From Planctomycetota bacterium (lineage in GTDB: Bacteria > Planctomycetota > Phycisphaerae > Phycisphaerales > UBA1924), in NCBI GenBank assembly GCA_024276195.1, contig JAJRXR010000021.1, positions 56,688 to 120,687 of the forward strand: a stretch of DNA of 64,000 nt. The letters run 5' to 3'. The position numbers and the translations under genes were made by a program. This document shows positions 18,414-26,988 of this stretch, piece after piece (positions within the stretch are counted from its first letter, which is position 1; each line of letters starts with the position of its first letter). The notes beneath the pieces are model-generated. The model saw only the letters and a list, made by a program, of their open reading frames with translations. It was not told the origin of the DNA and did no database searches.

Positions 18414-19220
18414 TCACGCCGGGTAGGCGGCGCTGGTGCGATCCGTCTCCCAGACGGTGACGCGCACAAGCTCCGCCGGCGGGTCGCCTGCGTTGATCGT
18501 GGGGGCGAGCTTCTCGAAAAAGACCCGGGCGATGTTCTCGACGGTCGGGTTGACGCCGTTCTCGGACGAGAACTCCTCGGTGTCCTCGTTGAGGTGTTTG
18601 TGGTCGAACGGGGCGATGATCGTGTCCTGGACCGCTCGCTCGATGGTGTCGCCCATCCCGCTCGGAGGCGCCCCGCTGGGCACACTCACGCAGACCTCGA
18701 CGCGGTAGTTGTGCCCGTGCCCGGCCCGGTTGTTGCACTTGCCGAACAGCTCGCGGTTCTGCTCGTCGCTGAGCCCGGGCACATGCAGGCGGTGGGCCGC
18801 GGCCAGGTCAAACGTGGACCGGAGCACCACCCGGGTTGTGTCAACACTGTTCATCGTCGTCTCCATCGCAACCGACTGGCTCGGGCTCAGACGCCAGACC
18901 GCGCCCGCGTAGATTTCGCCGAGCGCTTCGGGCAGCCCAGCGAGCAGGACGCCGATCGCGGCGCCGGGCTCTGTCTCCGGGCGCTCTCGGAACAGGCGCC
19001 CGAGCGCCGGCACGAACGTCGCCCGCACCGCGCTGTCGATCCGTTTGATATCAATCAGGTACCCGGTCCGGGCGTCCGGCTCGCCCCGGCAGATGACCTC
19101 CAGCTCGCCCGTGATCCCCAGCGAGCGAACCGGGGGTTTCCCCCCGAACCCGTTGAGCCCGCCCTCGCTGGACCCGTCCGGGGCGATCGAAAACCGAACC
19201 GTGCGTCTGAGTTCCACCAT
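18414..19220 (-). CDS. queD: 6-pyruvoyltetrahydropterin synthase/QueD family, tandem domains
   Basis: The start is set at ATG 19220 (268 aa), about twice the usual QueD length. The C-terminal half (about 128-268) is a full PTPS domain with zinc ligands His143, His168 and His170 (AAHRL, GHGHNY), Cys162 in GKCNN and His207/209. The N-terminal half (1-115) aligns by eye with a second PTPS domain (RFSIAPD, NGFGGKP, ITGELEVICRGEPD, GYLIDIKRID) but has lost the zinc histidines. QueD converts dihydroneopterin triphosphate to carboxytetrahydropterin for queuosine and deazapurine synthesis. No other queuosine genes are nearby, so a pterin role is also possible. It is 43 bp upstream of gspE on the same strand. 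Confidence 0.82.
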   Translation of the reverse strand: MVELRRTVRFSIAPDGSSEGGLNGFGGKPPVRSLGITGELEVICRGEPDARTGYLIDIKRIDSAVRATFVPALGRLFRERPETEPGAAIGVLLAGLPEALGEIYAGAVWRLSPSQSVAMETTMNSVDTTRVVLRSTFDLAAAHRLHVPGLSDEQNRELFGKCNNRAGHGHNYRVEVCVSVPSGAPPSGMGDTIERAVQDTIIAPFDHKHLNEDTEEFSSENGVNPTVENIARVFFEKLAPTINAGDPPAELVRVTVWETDRTSAAYPA

Positions 19221-19247
19221 CGCCAGACTGTAGGGGAATATCAGAAG

Positions 19248-19265
19248 AGATCGCGGACGCGATCT
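19248..19265. promoter_or_regulatory. Operator-like palindrome in divergent promoter region
   Basis: AGATCGCG-GA-CGCGATCT is a perfect 8+8 inverted repeat, 28 bases from the queD start and 55 bases before the peroxidase start. GTACA occurs twice shortly after it. The position suggests a repressor or activator site; no regulator is identified. Confidence 0.4.
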
Positions 19266-19319
19266 GGTCCCGTACACTCTGCCTGTACATGCTCGGCACA
19301 GAGCGAAGGGATGTTGACC

Positions 19320-20045
19320 ATGGCATTGTGCAAATGCTCTTCCAGCGGATCGGTCTGGTTGCTGATGATCGTCGCGGCGGTCGCCGGCGCCTGGGGCGGC
19401 AGCTCCCGCCTGGACCGGACGAAGGACCAGCTGGCGCCAGCAGATGCTGCCCAGTCCAGCGCCGCCGAGCCCGGCGAAAACCAACCCGGCGAGAACCAGC
19501 CAAGCGAGAACCAGCCCGCGACGACCGACCCGCGCTACGCCCTCGCCTTTGAGGCGCCCCGGATCGACGGGACGGTGACGGATCTTCGCGCGTTTGAGGG
19601 CAAGGTCGTGCTCATTGTCAACGTCGCCAGCGAGTGCGGGCTGACCCCGCAGTACGAGGCGCTCGAGAAGCTGTACCGCGAGAAGAAGGACGAGGGCTTT
19701 GTGATCCTGGCCTTCCCCGCGAACAACTTCGGCTCTCAGGAGCCCGGCTCCAACGAGCAGATCATGGAGTTTTGCTCGTCAAAGTTCGGCGTCACCTTCC
19801 CGATGTTCGAGAAAATCAGCGTCAAGGGCGACGACGCCCACCCGCTGTATCGGCGTCTGGCCAAGCTGCCGCTGGACGTGGTGGGGGCGAAAGAGAAAGC
19901 CGTCGGCGGCGAGCCGCGCTGGAACTTCGCCAAGTTCCTGGTCGATCGCGCCGGTCGGGTCGATTCACGGTACTTTCCGAAGGTCACGCCCGACGACGAG
20001 CGACTGACACAGCGCATCGACGAGCTGCTCGGGCAAGGCGGCTGA
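19320..20045 (+). CDS. Glutathione/thioredoxin peroxidase (Gpx family), membrane-anchored or exported
   Basis: The start is chosen at ATG 19320 with AAGGG 9 bases upstream. The 241-aa product adds about 75 residues to the usual Gpx: a hydrophobic N-terminal segment (about 12-27), then a linker with three near-copies of GENQP. The Gpx core carries peroxidatic Cys106 (NVASECGLT), the Gln motif FGSQEPG and the Trp motif RWNFAKF. Cys152 (MEFCSSKFG) matches the resolving Cys of thioredoxin-dependent members. The usual Cys in FPCNQF is Ala here. It reduces hydroperoxides, probably outside the cytoplasmic membrane. It ends 21 bp before gspF, so it may share a transcript. Confidence 0.88.
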   Translation: MALCKCSSSGSVWLLMIVAAVAGAWGGSSRLDRTKDQLAPADAAQSSAAEPGENQPGENQPSENQPATTDPRYALAFEAPRIDGTVTDLRAFEGKVVLIVNVASECGLTPQYEALEKLYREKKDEGFVILAFPANNFGSQEPGSNEQIMEFCSSKFGVTFPMFEKISVKGDDAHPLYRRLAKLPLDVVGAKEKAVGGEPRWNFAKFLVDRAGRVDSRYFPKVTPDDERLTQRIDELLGQGG

Positions 20046-20066
20046 GCGGTTCTTGCGGGGACGGGC

Positions 20067-21254
20067 ATGGCGACCTTTGAGTACACGGCACTCGATACCG
20101 CTGGCGCCCGCGTGAGCGGGGCGCTCGGCGGCGCGAGCGAGGGGGCTGTGCTCGCCGAGCTTGAGACCCGCAACCTCACGCCCATCCGTGTCCGGGAGAG
20201 ACGCGAGCGCCGGTCTGTGCGCCGGGGCGTGTCCGCCCGGGCGTTGGCTTCGAGCTATATCCAGCTTGGTGATCTGCTGAATGCGGGCGTGCCGGTGATG
20301 CGATCGCTGACGCTGCTGAGCCGCCAGAAGAGCTCGCCGAAGCTCTCGGCGGTGTACCGAGCTGTCGCCGAGGCGGTCTCGGACGGGGGCGACCTGGGCG
20401 AGGCGATGGCCAGGCGCCCCGAGGTCTTCCCGCGCACACACATCGCCATGGTCAGCGCGGGCGAGAAGGGCGGCTTCCTGGAGCAGGTTTTCGTCCGCCT
20501 CGGCGCCTTCGTCCAGGGCCAGGCCGAGCTCCGGTCCAAGCTCATGGGCGGGATGATCTACCCGGCCGTGCTCGTCGTCTTCGGCGTCGCGATCCTCGCG
20601 GTCATCTTCGGGATCTTCATCCCCAAGTTTGAACCTCTCTTCGCGCGCCTCGACGAGCTGCCCATGGTCACGACGATTGTTCTCGGGTTCTCGAAGCTGA
20701 TCTCTGGGTACGCATGGCTCGCGGCCATCGTGCTCGCGCTCTTGGCGGGCGGGTTTGTCGCCATGCGCCGGAACCCTGCGGGCGCGCGCCGTCTCGCGGT
20801 TATCCGGAACCGGCTCCCGTTCATCGGGGCGCTCTCTCGGGACATCGCCGCAGCCCGGTTCTGCCGGATGCTCGGCACGATGGAGACCAACGGGGTGCCG
20901 CTGATCCAGGCGATGAAGATCGCGCGCGACGCCGCGGGGCATGTGCTCCTTGAGGAGGCGATCGAGAAGGCGATCGAGTCGGTCCGGGCGGGGGCGGCGT
21001 TGGCCCCGCCCCTGGGCGCCTCGGGGATGTTCGCCGAGGACACGATCGAGATGATCTCGGTCGGCGAGGCCGCAGGCAACGTGGACCAGGTGCTGCTGAA
21101 CATCGCCGGGGCGATCGAGCGGCGCGTGGACCACACGTTCACGATCGGCGTTCGCCTGATCGAGCCGCTGCTGCTGGCGGTCATCGCGATGGTGATCGCG
21201 ACTGTGGCCATCTCGCTGATCCTGCCGATGATGCAGCTCAGCGGGGCAGCCTGA
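20067..21254 (+). CDS. gspF: Type II secretion inner-membrane platform protein GspF
   Basis: The 395-aa product has the family layout: an N-terminal start (FEYTALDTAGARVSG) and two T2SSF domains (about 65-190 and 270-390), each ending in membrane helices, with conserved GVPVMRSL and GVPLIQAMKIA segments. GspF is the polytopic membrane protein that couples GspE to pseudopilus growth. It is the first secretion gene of the plus-strand run. A 257-bp gap with hairpins separates it from gspG, unlike the tight overlaps further on. Confidence 0.95.
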   Translation: MATFEYTALDTAGARVSGALGGASEGAVLAELETRNLTPIRVRERRERRSVRRGVSARALASSYIQLGDLLNAGVPVMRSLTLLSRQKSSPKLSAVYRAVAEAVSDGGDLGEAMARRPEVFPRTHIAMVSAGEKGGFLEQVFVRLGAFVQGQAELRSKLMGGMIYPAVLVVFGVAILAVIFGIFIPKFEPLFARLDELPMVTTIVLGFSKLISGYAWLAAIVLALLAGGFVAMRRNPAGARRLAVIRNRLPFIGALSRDIAAARFCRMLGTMETNGVPLIQAMKIARDAAGHVLLEEAIEKAIESVRAGAALAPPLGASGMFAEDTIEMISVGEAAGNVDQVLLNIAGAIERRVDHTFTIGVRLIEPLLLAVIAMVIATVAISLILPMMQLSGAA

Positions 21255-21405
21255 GACGCCCCTGCGGGCGATTGGAAATGTGAGGGCCAGACCGGGTATT
21301 GCCTTGCGGCGTCCCCGGGGAGTTGCTAGTGTGGACTAAGACTAGTGCCGGCTAATCTCGGAAGAGCCCGGGTGATGGGGACTTCGGGAGGGGCGGAACT
21401 GGCAG

Positions 21406-21491
21406 GCCCCAGCTCTGGGGCGAGATTCTGCCCGCCGGGAGTGGCGGGTAATGCACACCAAGGATGGCACGCCCCGGACCAATGCCCGGGG
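21406..21491 (+). promoter_or_regulatory. Three consecutive stem-loops in the gspG leader
   Basis: In the gap before gspG there are three GC-rich hairpins: GCCCCAG/CTGGGGC (21406-21421), CCCGCC/GGCGGG (21431-21448) and CCCCGG/CCGGGG (21472-21491). The last ends 20 bases before the gspG start. They could stabilise or attenuate the transcript so that the major pseudopilin is made at a different level. No known riboswitch pattern was recognised. Confidence 0.35.
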
Positions 21492-21511
21492 TTGAAGAAA
21501 GGAAGCACGCG

Positions 21512-22042
21512 ATGAGACACCCGTCCCGACCACAGCGCAGGCCCAGGGTCGCCCGAGCGTTCAGCCTGATCGAGATCATGATCGTGCTGGCGATCATGCT
21601 GGTGCTCGCGGGCATCGTGGGGTTCGCGGTCTTCGGGCAGCGCGACAAGGCGGACATCCAGGCGACGCGCGTGCAGCTCGAGTCGTTCGAGAGCGCCATG
21701 GAAATCTTCCGACTCGATTTCCGGCGCTACCCGACAGAAGAAGAGGGAATCAGCGTGCTCTGGAGCAAGGAGACGCTCGACCCGGACGCGGACACCGCGG
21801 CCTGGACCATCTACATGGAAACCCCGGTTGCTCGCGATCTCTGGGGCTCGGAGTGGGGCTACTCGACCGAGGCCGATGAGTTTGCTCTTAACGACGAGGA
21901 CACGCCGACCGGCCCGACGTTTGACATCTGGTCCTTCGGCCCCGACAAGGAAGACGGGACCGACGACGACATCCACCTGCGCACAAGCTCGGACGAGGGG
22001 GATGAGTTCGGCGGCGATCTGTTGGCGCCCGGTGGGCCATGA
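21512..22042 (+). CDS. gspG: Major pseudopilin GspG
   Basis: ATG 21512 is chosen with GGAAG just upstream, giving 176 aa. The prepilin leader is basic and short, followed by RAFSLIEIMIVLAIMLVL, cleaved between Ala16 and Phe17, with Glu21 at mature position +5. Ser replaces the common Thr at +2. The FRLDFRRYPTEEEGISVLW segment and the Asp-rich C-terminal loop (DKEDGTDDDI) are typical of GspG, where the loop binds calcium. GspG forms the main body of the periplasmic pseudopilus. It leads the tightly packed minor pseudopilin genes. Confidence 0.95.
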   Translation: MRHPSRPQRRPRVARAFSLIEIMIVLAIMLVLAGIVGFAVFGQRDKADIQATRVQLESFESAMEIFRLDFRRYPTEEEGISVLWSKETLDPDADTAAWTIYMETPVARDLWGSEWGYSTEADEFALNDEDTPTGPTFDIWSFGPDKEDGTDDDIHLRTSSDEGDEFGGDLLAPGGP

Positions 22043-22096
22043 TTCTCGGCGCGGGGCGCTCTGCCCTGCGCGCGTTTGAACATCCGGCGGAGCGGG

Positions 22097-22798
22097 ATGA
22101 TGCGCACACGGGGGTTTACACTCCTTGAGATTCTTGTCGCACTGAGCGTGCTCGTTGTTGTGCTCGCCCTGTCGCTGCCTGCGCTGACCGGACGCCTTGA
22201 GCGCGGGTCGTTCCGGGCCAACGCGGACCAGCTCGCAGGCGCCCTGCGCCGGGCGCGGAGCGAGGCTCGGGCCGCCGGAGAGCCGGTCAGTGTCCGGGCC
22301 AGGCCGCTCGCGTCGGGCGAGAACGTCATCGAATGGGCGTTCGCCAGCGGGGGAGAGCCCGATTCGCAGCAGGATGTGACGCAAACCAACGCCGATTCTC
22401 TTGTGTGGACCCCGCTGGCGGAGCTGGTCCGGAGTGTGACGCTCACCGATCAAGACCCGGATCAGATGCTTGATGATGACCCGGGCGCCGAGGGGTTGCT
22501 GTTTGAGGCGGGGGTAATGGGGGCGGAGGACGAGGGCGTGCGCACGCTGTGCGTGTTTCTGCCCGGCGCCGAGGCGATCGTGCCGGGGGCGGTCTGGCTT
22601 CTCGACGCCGAGGCGCAGGATGTTGGTGATGCGCGCCGATGGGTGAAAGTCACGGTCAGCCCGTGGACGGGGCGCGTGAGATCCGAAGCCGGATCTCGTT
22701 CGAGTCCAGAATCGGTCAATGAAGACATGGAAGAGGCTTCCGGGCTGCTCGCGCCGAGTGGGGCGCGGGATGAGCCGCCTGCGGGGAGGGCGCCATGA
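22097..22798 (+). CDS. gspH: Minor pseudopilin GspH-like
   Basis: Two adjacent ATGs (22097 and 22100) follow a GGAG; either may be used. The product (about 233 aa) starts MMRTRGFTLLEILVALSVL, a standard prepilin motif with Gly/Phe cleavage and Glu at +5, followed by the helix and a GspH-like region (ANADQLAGALRRARSEARAAGE). The C-terminal tail is longer and more acidic than in typical GspH. Minor pseudopilins form the pseudopilus tip. It overlaps gspI by 4 bp. Confidence 0.8.
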   Translation: MMRTRGFTLLEILVALSVLVVVLALSLPALTGRLERGSFRANADQLAGALRRARSEARAAGEPVSVRARPLASGENVIEWAFASGGEPDSQQDVTQTNADSLVWTPLAELVRSVTLTDQDPDQMLDDDPGAEGLLFEAGVMGAEDEGVRTLCVFLPGAEAIVPGAVWLLDAEAQDVGDARRWVKVTVSPWTGRVRSEAGSRSSPESVNEDMEEASGLLAPSGARDEPPAGRAP

Positions 22799-23325
22799 CC
22801 GTCCGGTGTGCGCGCGCCGCGTTGCTGCTTGAGGTGCTGGTCTCGCTGGCGATCCTCGTCACGATGTCGATGGCGATCGGCTCGGTCGTGCGCGACGCGA
22901 GCGAGCGTCTGATCCGCTCGGGCGATCGGGGCGAGGCGGCGGACCTGGCGCGCAGCGCGTTGGCGCAGATCGAGGCGGGCATCGCGACGCCCGAGGCGCT
23001 CAACGGCCCCGTCCCGGCGTGGGACAGCGAGAGCGCTGCGCTGGAAACCAGGGACAAGACCGGCCCCCGCGCGTCCGACGAGATCGGGCTGAGCCCGGGC
23101 TCGGGCGAGGCGAGCGGGTGGACGCTGGAGATCGAGACGCAGGCGTCGCCGTACGAGGGGTTGACGCTCGTGAGTGTGCGCGCGCTCCGCGACGACGCCC
23201 CGGGCGTGAGCGCGACGCTGCATCAGCTTATTCGCTTTGGCGTCGAAAGGCCCGAGGGCGTGGGCGATCTTGATGAGATCACCGAGCGCGTCAACCGAGC
23301 CGCCGGGCGGGGGGGACGCCCGTGA
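22795..23325 (+). CDS. gspI: Minor pseudopilin GspI-like
   Basis: It begins at the ATG of an ATGA overlap with gspH. The 176-aa product has a divergent prepilin site, CARAALLLEVLVSLAIL: cleavage would fall between Ala8 and Ala9, with Glu13 at +5. The Gly -1 and Phe +1 residues usual in prepilins are replaced. The helix then enters a small periplasmic domain. Position between gspH and gspJ fits GspI, which nucleates the tip complex with GspJ and GspK. Sequence alone would not fix its identity; the gene order does. Confidence 0.78.
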   Translation: MTVRCARAALLLEVLVSLAILVTMSMAIGSVVRDASERLIRSGDRGEAADLARSALAQIEAGIATPEALNGPVPAWDSESAALETRDKTGPRASDEIGLSPGSGEASGWTLEIETQASPYEGLTLVSVRALRDDAPGVSATLHQLIRFGVERPEGVGDLDEITERVNRAAGRGGRP

Positions 23326-24032
23326 ACGGTGCAGGCGATAGATCCCGGGCGTTCACGCTGATCGAGGTGCTGCTCGCGTTGGCGCTGCTGGCGGGCGTCA
23401 CCGGCGCGGCGATGGGGCTGCTCTCGAACCTGACCCGGCGCCAGGAGCACATCCGTGCGCACAGCGAGCGTTCTCTGGGCGGGGGCTTGCTCATCGATCG
23501 CCTCGAACGGGCGCTGGCGACGAGCTACGCGCAGGACGGCGCGGGCGAGGCGGGGGTCAAGGGTGACGGGCGTTCGATCCGTGTCCTGCACCGGGGGGTG
23601 ATCGGGCACAGCGAGCTTCCCGGTGGCGACCGGCGAGCATTCGACCTGCGCTGGTCCGAGACCGATCGGAACATCAGCGTCACGTTCTCGGGCGATGGCG
23701 CGGAGGGCGCGAGCGAGATCCTCGCCGATCGGGTTGAGCGTCTGCGCCTGCGGTACTTCTCCGGCGCCCGGTGGCGGTCGTCGTTTGATTCGGTTAGCGC
23801 GGGCGAGCTGCCCAGCGCTGTCGAGATCGCGATCTGGTTCGAACGCGCCGGAGCGGAAAATGACGCGCTACATGGGGGTTCTTTGGCGCCGCCCGGCGGT
23901 GCGATGGATGACCCGTTCGCTCTGGCGGGTGAGCCCGACGAGGACCGGGCGCTGCCGACGCGCCGCCCGGATCGTGTGCGTGTGATGGTTGTGCCCGATG
24001 CGCCCAGCGCGTCGTGGGAGGTGGGCGGATGA
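23322..24032 (+). CDS. gspJ: Minor pseudopilin GspJ-like
   Basis: The start is GTG 23322, overlapping the gspI stop (GTGA). The 236-aa product has a clear prepilin signal SRAFTLIEVLLALALL with Ala10/Phe11 cleavage and Glu15 at +5. The size and the DRLERALATSY and ADRVERLRLRYF segments agree with GspJ. It overlaps gspK by 4 bp. It is expected in the pseudopilus tip with GspI and GspK. Confidence 0.85.
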   Translation: MNGAGDRSRAFTLIEVLLALALLAGVTGAAMGLLSNLTRRQEHIRAHSERSLGGGLLIDRLERALATSYAQDGAGEAGVKGDGRSIRVLHRGVIGHSELPGGDRRAFDLRWSETDRNISVTFSGDGAEGASEILADRVERLRLRYFSGARWRSSFDSVSAGELPSAVEIAIWFERAGAENDALHGGSLAPPGGAMDDPFALAGEPDEDRALPTRRPDRVRVMVVPDAPSASWEVGG

Positions 24033-25504
24033 TTGACGCCCGCACAAAGACCCGGGCGCCGGCGCGGGGGCTGGTGATCCTTGTGGTGCTGGTGGTGGTG
24101 ACGCTCTCGGCGTTGATCGCTTCGTCGGTGCTGCTGATGGGCGAGAGCGCCAGCGAGGAGGCGACGCACGACCGTCGCGGGGCGCAGTCGCGCCTGGCCG
24201 CGTGGTCGGGGGTGCAGGCGGTGATGTCACGTTTGAGCTCGCAGCGCGATGATCTGCTCGACGGCGGTGCGCCGGTGCTGCCCGAGTCGTGGACGTTCCC
24301 CGTCGCGGGCGGCGGCCCCGCGCCCGCGTTCCGCGTGGTGGGCGTTGGCGGGCGGATGACGGCGACGAGCGAGAACGCAAGGCTTGATGTGAATCTGGCC
24401 AGCGCCGAGATGCTCGAGAGTCTGCCCATGATTGACGTGGCGCTGGCGCGAGCGATCGTCGGGGCGCGCCCATTTTCAAGCATGGCGGAGCTTGCGGGGG
24501 TTGCGGGCGTGACGCCTGCGCTGCTCTACGGCGAGGTCGGGGATGATCTGGTTGAATCGGACGCCCCGGCGAGCTTGTTCGAGGTGCTGACGGTCTTCTC
24601 GTTCGACCCGAATATCCAGCGGGGCGAGGGCGAGAATGGCGAGGCCCATCGCGGCGAGCGGCGCATCAACCTCGGGCTGGGCTGGTCGGAAGAGCTCGAA
24701 CGGGGTGTCACGGATCGCTGGAACGAGTCGGCTGCGGCTGTTCTGAAGAACCTCTTTGAGCAGGGCGAGAGCCTGGAGCGGACGAGCGACGTGGTCGGGC
24801 TGTACCGGCGCTTCGGCGCCGCGCCTGCGGATTGGGTCGAGGGGCTCGATGCGCTGACGACGGTAGACAGCGAGCATGTGCGCGGGCTTGTGGACCTGAA
24901 CCGGGCGCCGCCGGCGGTGCTCGCGGCGATCCCGGGGATCGATGAGTCGGCTGCGGGCGAGATCGGCGATGCGCGCGAGCGTCTGGGGCTGGACCAGCGC
25001 ACGTCGATCGTCTGGCCTGTGATCGAGGGGATCCTGAGCGAGGACGAGTTCCAGCAGGCGTCTGACTGGTTGACGACGCGATCGATGCAGTGGCGCGTCC
25101 GCATTGAGGGCGGGACTCAGACTGGTTCCGGGCTTGCGCGAGACGCAAGCGAGGCGGCGCTGCGCGATCGCGTGGTGTATGAGTGTGTGATTGATGTCTC
25201 GTCGCGACGCCCGCGCGTGGCGTACCTGCGCGATGTCACCGGGCTGGAGCTGGCGCTGGCGATGGGGCGGACGATCGAGCCCGAACTCGAGTTAGATACA
25301 GAGATCGAACGAGAGGCGAGCGCCGTTGATGAGCCTGGGGCGATGGATGATGCGCCTGCGGATCTTGCCAGGAACCTGCGCCGGGAGGCGCCTGCGCCCG
25401 ACGAGGATGAGGCGGGTGAATCAGAGGCGAGCGAGCCGGCGGCGCCCGCGGGGCGGATCGGGCGATGGAGCGTCGGGCAGGTTCAGCGGGAGGATGGACC
25501 GTGA
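24029..25504 (+). CDS. gspK: Minor pseudopilin GspK-like
   Basis: The ATG at 24029 overlaps the gspJ stop (ATGA). The 491-aa product is long, as GspK usually is. After a basic leader the helix reads RGLVILVVLVVVTLSALIASSV and lacks the +5 Glu, a known feature of GspK, which caps the pseudopilus. Two helix-hairpin-helix-like segments are seen (NLASAEMLESLPMID and DLNRAPPAVLAAIPGID), also typical. An acidic, Ala-rich tail of about 80 residues extends the family length. It overlaps gspL by 4 bp. Confidence 0.9.
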   Translation: MIDARTKTRAPARGLVILVVLVVVTLSALIASSVLLMGESASEEATHDRRGAQSRLAAWSGVQAVMSRLSSQRDDLLDGGAPVLPESWTFPVAGGGPAPAFRVVGVGGRMTATSENARLDVNLASAEMLESLPMIDVALARAIVGARPFSSMAELAGVAGVTPALLYGEVGDDLVESDAPASLFEVLTVFSFDPNIQRGEGENGEAHRGERRINLGLGWSEELERGVTDRWNESAAAVLKNLFEQGESLERTSDVVGLYRRFGAAPADWVEGLDALTTVDSEHVRGLVDLNRAPPAVLAAIPGIDESAAGEIGDARERLGLDQRTSIVWPVIEGILSEDEFQQASDWLTTRSMQWRVRIEGGTQTGSGLARDASEAALRDRVVYECVIDVSSRRPRVAYLRDVTGLELALAMGRTIEPELELDTEIEREASAVDEPGAMDDAPADLARNLRREAPAPDEDEAGESEASEPAAPAGRIGRWSVGQVQREDGP

Positions 25505-26988
25505 AGCGTTCTGAAACGACCATCCTGATGGACTTCGACCGCGACCACTTCGGCGCGATCGGTGTGCTCGGGCACGGTGCGTCGGCGCATGTCTCGGGGT
25601 GGCGCCTGATCAAACGCCCGGAGAGCGTTCGCGCTGACGAGCCCGAAGCGCTCGGGCGTTGGCTCAAGGGCCAGCTCGACGAGGCGGGGCTGGGGTCTGG
25701 GCGTGTGGTCATCGGGGCGCCTCGCTCGGAGGTTGTGCTCAAGCTGCTGAGCGTTCCCGGGGGGCGGGCGCTCGATGAGCACGAGCTGGCGGGCGTGGTC
25801 CGGTTGCAGATGCTCCGCCAGACGGCCGTGGCGATCGAGGACGCGGTGCTTGATTACATGGCGTTCGACGACGAGGGTGAGGGCGCTGACCGGCGGGTGC
25901 TTGTCGGGGCGATCCCGGGCGAGCGGCTGAGCTGGCGGCGGCGGGTGGTCGAGAGCGCGGGGCTCAAGCTGACGGGGCTGCGATTGCGCGCGTCGGGGAT
26001 CGCCGAGCTTGTCGGCTCGGCGGCGGGCTCGGGCGACGCGCCGGCGCTGGGCATCGGGATCGGGTTCGCCTCGGTCGAGTTTGCGCTCGTCGAGCACGGG
26101 CGATTGGTCTTTGCGCGGACGGCGGACCTGCCCGACTCGGGCGAGGATGCCGCGGCGCTGGCGCGCCGGATCACGGTCGAGGCGAAGCGCACGGCGATGA
26201 GCTTCCGGGTGGCGCAGCGGACGCCGGACGTGGGATCGGTGGTGGTGCTGGGCGATGACGCGCTGGCGCGGGGCGTGGCGAGGGGGTGCGCCGAGGATCT
26301 CGGGGTGCCGAGCACGACGCTGGTCCCGCCGATCCGGGGGCTCGATGCGCTGCCGGCGGAGGCGGTGCGGGCGATGGCGCCGCTCGTTGGGCTGGCGATC
26401 CAGGACGAGCGCGGGCGCCCGGGGCTGGACTTCATCAACCCGAGGCGGGAGCCGGACCGGAACATCGGCAAACGCCGGGCGGCGCTGCTGGCGCTGCTGG
26501 GTGTGATGCTCGTGGGCGGCGGGGGGTACGTCGTCCGTGCATCGACGCTGGGCTCACTCAACACCGAACTCGAGGCGGTCCGGGCGCGGAGCGCGACCCT
26601 GACAACCGAGTATCTGGACGCGATGGCTCGTGACGCGCGGGCGGAGCACCTCGAGGCGTGGATCGACGCGGCGCCAGAGTGGAGCGCCGAGCTTGAGCGC
26701 GTCATCGGGCTGCTGCCGGCGCCCGAGCAGGGGCCGCTCGATGCGCTCGCGGGCGCGAGCAACCCGGAGGTGCGCTTCACGAGCGGGAGCGGGGCGCCCT
26801 ACCCCGGGGTCTGGACCGCAGCGACGGTCGAACGGATCACGCTTGATGGGCGCGTCAGCTCGCGCCGGGTCTCAACGGAGCTGCGCGAACGGATCCTGGC
26901 GGAGGGGCATTTCCGCCTGAGCGTGCGCGGCGCCGACGTCGCGGATCGGTTCTCGCTGGAGCTTCGCGCCGCGGGGGAGACGCCATGA
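25501..26988 (+). CDS. gspL: GspL-like protein with PilM-like and PilN-like parts
   Basis: The start is GTG 25501, overlapping gspK (GTGA). The 495-aa product has an actin-like N-terminal part (about 1-325) with the PilM/GspL pattern (VVIGAPRSEVVLKLL, then LGIGIGFASVEFALVE). A single membrane helix (about 326-345), a short coiled coil and a periplasmic ferredoxin-like domain follow, as in PilN. GspL recruits the ATPase GspE to the membrane platform. The next gene supplies GspM and GspC parts. Remote homology and gene order together support the call. Confidence 0.8.
   Translation: MKRSETTILMDFDRDHFGAIGVLGHGASAHVSGWRLIKRPESVRADEPEALGRWLKGQLDEAGLGSGRVVIGAPRSEVVLKLLSVPGGRALDEHELAGVVRLQMLRQTAVAIEDAVLDYMAFDDEGEGADRRVLVGAIPGERLSWRRRVVESAGLKLTGLRLRASGIAELVGSAAGSGDAPALGIGIGFASVEFALVEHGRLVFARTADLPDSGEDAAALARRITVEAKRTAMSFRVAQRTPDVGSVVVLGDDALARGVARGCAEDLGVPSTTLVPPIRGLDALPAEAVRAMAPLVGLAIQDERGRPGLDFINPRREPDRNIGKRRAALLALLGVMLVGGGGYVVRASTLGSLNTELEAVRARSATLTTEYLDAMARDARAEHLEAWIDAAPEWSAELERVIGLLPAPEQGPLDALAGASNPEVRFTSGSGAPYPGVWTAATVERITLDGRVSSRRVSTELRERILAEGHFRLSVRGADVADRFSLELRAAGETP

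Noticed and set aside
16457-18460. Plus-strand open frame opposite gspE
   Set aside because: The minus strand encodes a complete GspE with Walker motifs; the plus frame is low-complexity and has no supporting start site.
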